From positions 3,114-67,113 of the forward strand of contig JBNKWP010000019.1 of the NCBI GenBank assembly GCA_050299835.1: a DNA stretch of 64,000 nt. The letters run 5' to 3'. Below, in pieces: positions 61,544 through 64,000 of this stretch. Position numbers and translations under genes: made by a program. Position 1 is the first letter of the stretch, and each line of letters opens with the position of its first letter. The notes below the pieces were generated by a model that made no database searches, had not been told where the DNA came from, and worked only from the letters and a program-made list of their open reading frames with translations. Origin of the DNA: JAJDOD01 sp050299835 (GTDB lineage: Bacteria > Pseudomonadota > Alphaproteobacteria > Rhodobacterales > Rhodobacteraceae).

Positions 61544-62718
61544 TCCATTAGGCTTTGCACCTGCGCCATCGCCTTGTCAAACAGCACATTGGCCGATGCG
61601 CGGACGCGCGGCAGGAAGCCACCGCGCACCACGTCGCGATCGGAGACCAGCGGGATGCGCTTTTCCGGCATGTCGGGTGCTGTCACGATCAGTTCGGCCA
61701 CCTGGCTGCCTGCGCTGATCGGGGCTTCCAGCGGTGTGCGGTATTCGATCCGGGTTTCAACCGAGTCCTGCCCGATGGCGGGAACGAGCAGTTCAAGGTC
61801 GTCCGCGACAGTGATGTTGATCTTCTGGTGATCGCCCAGCCAGACCGGCACCTCGGCAAGGATGTCCCCCTTGCTTGCCATCTTCTTCTCGACGAATTGC
61901 CGGAAGCCCCAGTTGATGAAAGCTTCGGCTTCGGTGCGCCGTTCGGGCTGGGTTTGCAGGCCGGAGAAGACGAAGATGATGCGTCGGTCGCCCTGACGGG
62001 CCGAGCCGACAAGGCCATAGCCCGCTTCCTGGGTGTGTCCGGTCTTCAGCCCATCCGCGCCAAGGCCGAGGCCAAGGACGGGGTTCCGGTTGAAGCGGTT
62101 GGCAGGAGAGCGGCCATCATAGTCGAACTCTTCCAAGGCGAAGTAGCCATAATATTCGGGGAATTCCGTGATGATGAGCTTGGCAACACGACCAAGGTCG
62201 CGGGCGCTCATCCGGTGGTTGGGATCGGGCCATCCGCTGGCATTGGCAAATGTGCTGTCGGTCAGCCCCACCTCGGCGGCACGGGCATTCATCTGGCGGG
62301 CGAAGGCGTCTTCTGTTCCCGCCAGCCCTTCGGCGACGACCACACAGGCATCGTTGCCGGACTGCACGATGATGCCCTTGATCAATTGATCCACGGTCGG
62401 GCGATCCGTTTCGTCCAGAAACATCGTCGATCCGCCCATCTGGCGGGCCTTGGTGGAGACGGAAAAGCTGGTATCCAGCGTGACCCGCCCGTCACGAAGC
62501 GCCTCGAACAGCATGAACAGCGTCATCAGCTTGGACATCGACGCCGGGGGTCTCGGCTCGCTGGAGGCCTTTTCATAAAGAACCGTGTCGGTTTCCACGT
62601 CGTAGAGCCAGGCCGCGGTGGCCTGGGTCTCGAAGGCGGCGCGCGCCGGCTCGGGCGTGCTGACGGCACAGGCCGAGATGGCGAAGGTGGTTATCAGGGC
62701 GACAACTGACCGGTACAT
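61540..62718 (-). CDS. D-alanyl-D-alanine carboxypeptidase (PBP5/6 family)
   Basis: The 392-residue protein starts at the ATG at 62716-62718 after AAAGGAA. It has a signal sequence with ISAC (Cys around 17) and a second possible cleavage at ARA-AF, so it may be lipidated or simply secreted. The penicillin-binding motifs are SMSK (SxxK), SGN and KTGHT. It trims pentapeptides in the periplasm; the C-terminal beta domain (about 290-392) is that of the DacA/DacC group. It lies 14 bases after the SPOR lipoprotein gene and overlaps tmk. Confidence 0.94.
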   Translation of the reverse strand: MYRSVVALITTFAISACAVSTPEPARAAFETQATAAWLYDVETDTVLYEKASSEPRPPASMSKLMTLFMLFEALRDGRVTLDTSFSVSTKARQMGGSTMFLDETDRPTVDQLIKGIIVQSGNDACVVVAEGLAGTEDAFARQMNARAAEVGLTDSTFANASGWPDPNHRMSARDLGRVAKLIITEFPEYYGYFALEEFDYDGRSPANRFNRNPVLGLGLGADGLKTGHTQEAGYGLVGSARQGDRRIIFVFSGLQTQPERRTEAEAFINWGFRQFVEKKMASKGDILAEVPVWLGDHQKINITVADDLELLVPAIGQDSVETRIEYRTPLEAPISAGSQVAELIVTAPDMPEKRIPLVSDRDVVRGGFLPRVRASANVLFDKAMAQVQSLME

Positions 62719-62732
62719 CGGACTTCCTTTCG

Positions 62733-63770
62733 CTACTCGGATGTCAGGAATGCATCGACGAAGCCAAGCTGCTTGACCTGCGCCAGAACCTCGGCCTGAT
62801 CGTTGCGCGAGGTCACCGGACCGACGATGACACGCCAATAGTGCCCATTGTCATTGGAGCCTTCCAGGACAGTCGGCACGATACCGGCGGTGCGCAGATT
62901 ATCCCGGGCAGAGAATGCATTTGCCTCAACCGTGTAGAGGCCGACCTGAATGTAGGGATTCTCGACGCTTGCCTTTGGCGCGGGCGTCGTCGGCTTCGAT
63001 GACGCCTGTCTGGCGGGGCGCGGCTCGGGCTTGTCGCCGGCATCCGCCCGGGCAATCGCGGCGGCGGCCCCCGCAGCGACCGGATCGAGGGTGCGCGTTT
63101 CGACCGCCGGGGCCGAGGCCGATCCAGGTGCGGTTTCTCCATCGGCTGCGGTTGCGGCCGCAGCGGCAGTTGCATTGCGGCGTTTGCCGCCGAAGATGCG
63201 CTGGAAGAAGTTGGGCTTCTTCGGTTTCGCAGTCTCTTCCGCACCGGCGGCCTCCGTCGCGGCTGCGGCCGCAGCGACATCGGCGCCTTCGCCCACCACC
63301 TCCTCGGAAATCACCGGGTCCGGCTCTTCGATCTTCACCTCTTCGGGGCGTACGGCGACGATTGTCACCTCCGTCGGTGCCCCGGCGAGGATATTGAGTG
63401 CGGCTGCCGCATCCGATGACAGTTGAATCCGGGGGCCCGGATTGGCGTGCTCGCGGCGGAACAGAGCCGCGGCAATGCGCTGGTTCGTCGTGTTGTTTGT
63501 CACGACGGCGCGTTCCGGTGTCGTGACATCCGGATGCGCGACCCAGATACCCCCAAGGGACGGACGCCCGTCCCACAAGGCTTCCTCGGTCGTATTGAAA
63601 ATATCGGGCCGCTCCACGTCGCGGGTACCCGCCGCGCGCGCTGTCGGTGTGGCGGCGTCGGTTGTGGTACCGCCGCTGCTATTGCTCCCGAGATTGAACC
63701 CGTCCTCGCATGCCGCGAGTCCGAGAATTGCTGTGGAAACCAGGACCGCCCGTGCTGCCAGCCGTATCAT
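62733..63770 (-). CDS. SPOR-domain lipoprotein with RlpA-like region
   Basis: The 345-residue protein has a lipoprotein signal (LGLAAC, Cys21). Residues ~55-140 resemble the double-psi beta-barrel part of RlpA (GIWVAHPDVTTPERAVVTNN, then IQLSSDAAAALNI), but the catalytic Asp-His pattern DRGP is not found. A long Ala/Pro/Glu linker follows. The C-terminal ~70 residues are a SPOR domain (YIQVGLYTVEANAFSARDNL, HYWRVIVGPV) that binds denuded peptidoglycan. With the carboxypeptidase downstream it suggests a role at the division site. Confidence 0.85.
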   Translation of the reverse strand: MIRLAARAVLVSTAILGLAACEDGFNLGSNSSGGTTTDAATPTARAAGTRDVERPDIFNTTEEALWDGRPSLGGIWVAHPDVTTPERAVVTNNTTNQRIAAALFRREHANPGPRIQLSSDAAAALNILAGAPTEVTIVAVRPEEVKIEEPDPVISEEVVGEGADVAAAAAATEAAGAEETAKPKKPNFFQRIFGGKRRNATAAAAATAADGETAPGSASAPAVETRTLDPVAAGAAAAIARADAGDKPEPRPARQASSKPTTPAPKASVENPYIQVGLYTVEANAFSARDNLRTAGIVPTVLEGSNDNGHYWRVIVGPVTSRNDQAEVLAQVKQLGFVDAFLTSE

Positions 63771-63936
63771 CTTCTGCTCCTGTGGCCCCTCGGCGTTCTC
63801 GCCGGATGTGTTTTGCCATTTTTAGTAAGTGTATCCGCATTATCGGGCCAAGAAAAGACAACAGAACGTGCAAGGGCGGTCCCATGCCGAAGTGCGCTTT
63901 CAGAATCGAATTTAAGCCGTTAAACCCACGCGGACC

Positions 63937-63977
63937 TGAGAGGTGGCAGAGCGGTAAAATGAACCGGTCTTGAACAC
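63937..63977 (+). pseudogene. Truncated tRNA-Ser-like 5' half
   Basis: The stretch TGAGAGG-TG-GCAGAG, then a D loop and ACCGGTCTTGAAC, reads like the 5' half of tRNA-Ser with a TGA anticodon. After the anticodon loop the 3' side of the stem (expected ACCGG) reads ACTAT, and no variable arm, T arm or 3' acceptor follows. Another tRNA-Ser-like 5' end begins eight bases later. Confidence 0.55.
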
Positions 63978-63984
63978 TATTGTG

Positions 63985-64000
63985 GGAAGGGTGGCAGAGT
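63985..64000 (+). tRNA. Start of a probable tRNA-Ser (cut by window edge)
   Basis: GGAAGGG-TG-GCAGAGT fits the acceptor strand and D-stem start of tRNA-Ser and repeats GGTGGCAGAG found 48 bases upstream. The rest is outside the window, so identity is inferred from 16 bases and from the preceding half copy. Confidence 0.5.

Overview
The window looks like core chromosome of an alphaproteobacterium of the Rhodobacteraceae (Roseobacter/Rhodobacter group). The pointers are high GC, the fnrL-ccoNOQP-ccoGHIS block with divergent hemN, the yceD/rpmF/plsX/fabH/ihfA/MerR/tRNA-Pro order, a long-form dCTP deaminase, OlsB, and TRAP-type dicarboxylate transport. A run of 100 N at 25309-25408 inside ccoG shows this is a draft scaffold.

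Layout. 1-646: 5' part of dcd and tRNA-Pro(GGG). 713-5496 (minus): MerR-type regulator, ihfA, fabH, plsX, rpmF and yceD; a lower-GC stretch with an uncharacterised small gene separates yceD from rpmF. 5567-9738: bamE, msrB, olsB, an AhpD-like protein and Uup. 9867-11278: small membrane protein, then rplM-rpsI. 11504-12487: a secreted FGE-like protein of lower GC. 12569-16472: putA with divergent Lrp-type putR. 16613-19401: a second ABC-F protein and an amidohydrolase.

19405-28766 is the micro-aerobic respiration block: hemN, fnrL, ccoNOQP (cbb3 oxidase) and ccoGHIS (its copper and assembly proteins), with two good FNR boxes. 29040-31218 holds three TadE/TadG-like pseudopilin-type genes, followed by tRNA-Met. 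31821-36148: pxpBC facing an amino-acid ABC transporter. 36284-40201: a YbbA/YbbP-type ABC pair and the divergent GDSL esterase TesA. 40293-41536: DUF1491 and era.

41616-49227 is a thiamine locus: a TPP riboswitch, then thiD-thiO-thiS-thiG-thiE-thiF (thiazole synthesis, coupling, pyrimidine phosphorylation), then thiY-tenA-thiZ-thiX (pyrimidine salvage and import). thiC is not here. 49277-56161: a DUF2478 protein, the DctB/DctD two-component pair and the DctPQM TRAP transporter. The response regulator has lost its ATPase and sigma-54 contact motifs, yet a DctD-like tandem operator sits upstream of dctP. 56308-63770 (minus): VOC protein, small ORF, AEC transporter, MBL hydrolase, tatD, holB, tmk, a D,D-carboxypeptidase and a SPOR lipoprotein. 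The right edge holds a truncated tRNA-Ser-like half followed at once by the start of another tRNA-Ser-like gene.

Most of the window is ordinary housekeeping DNA. I found no phage, transposase, CRISPR array or obvious new defence system. The best leads are the degenerate DctD, a recurring oriented 3'-end element at six operon ends, a probable CTG start for thiZ, a palindrome upstream of the Tad-like genes, and the tRNA-Ser half.
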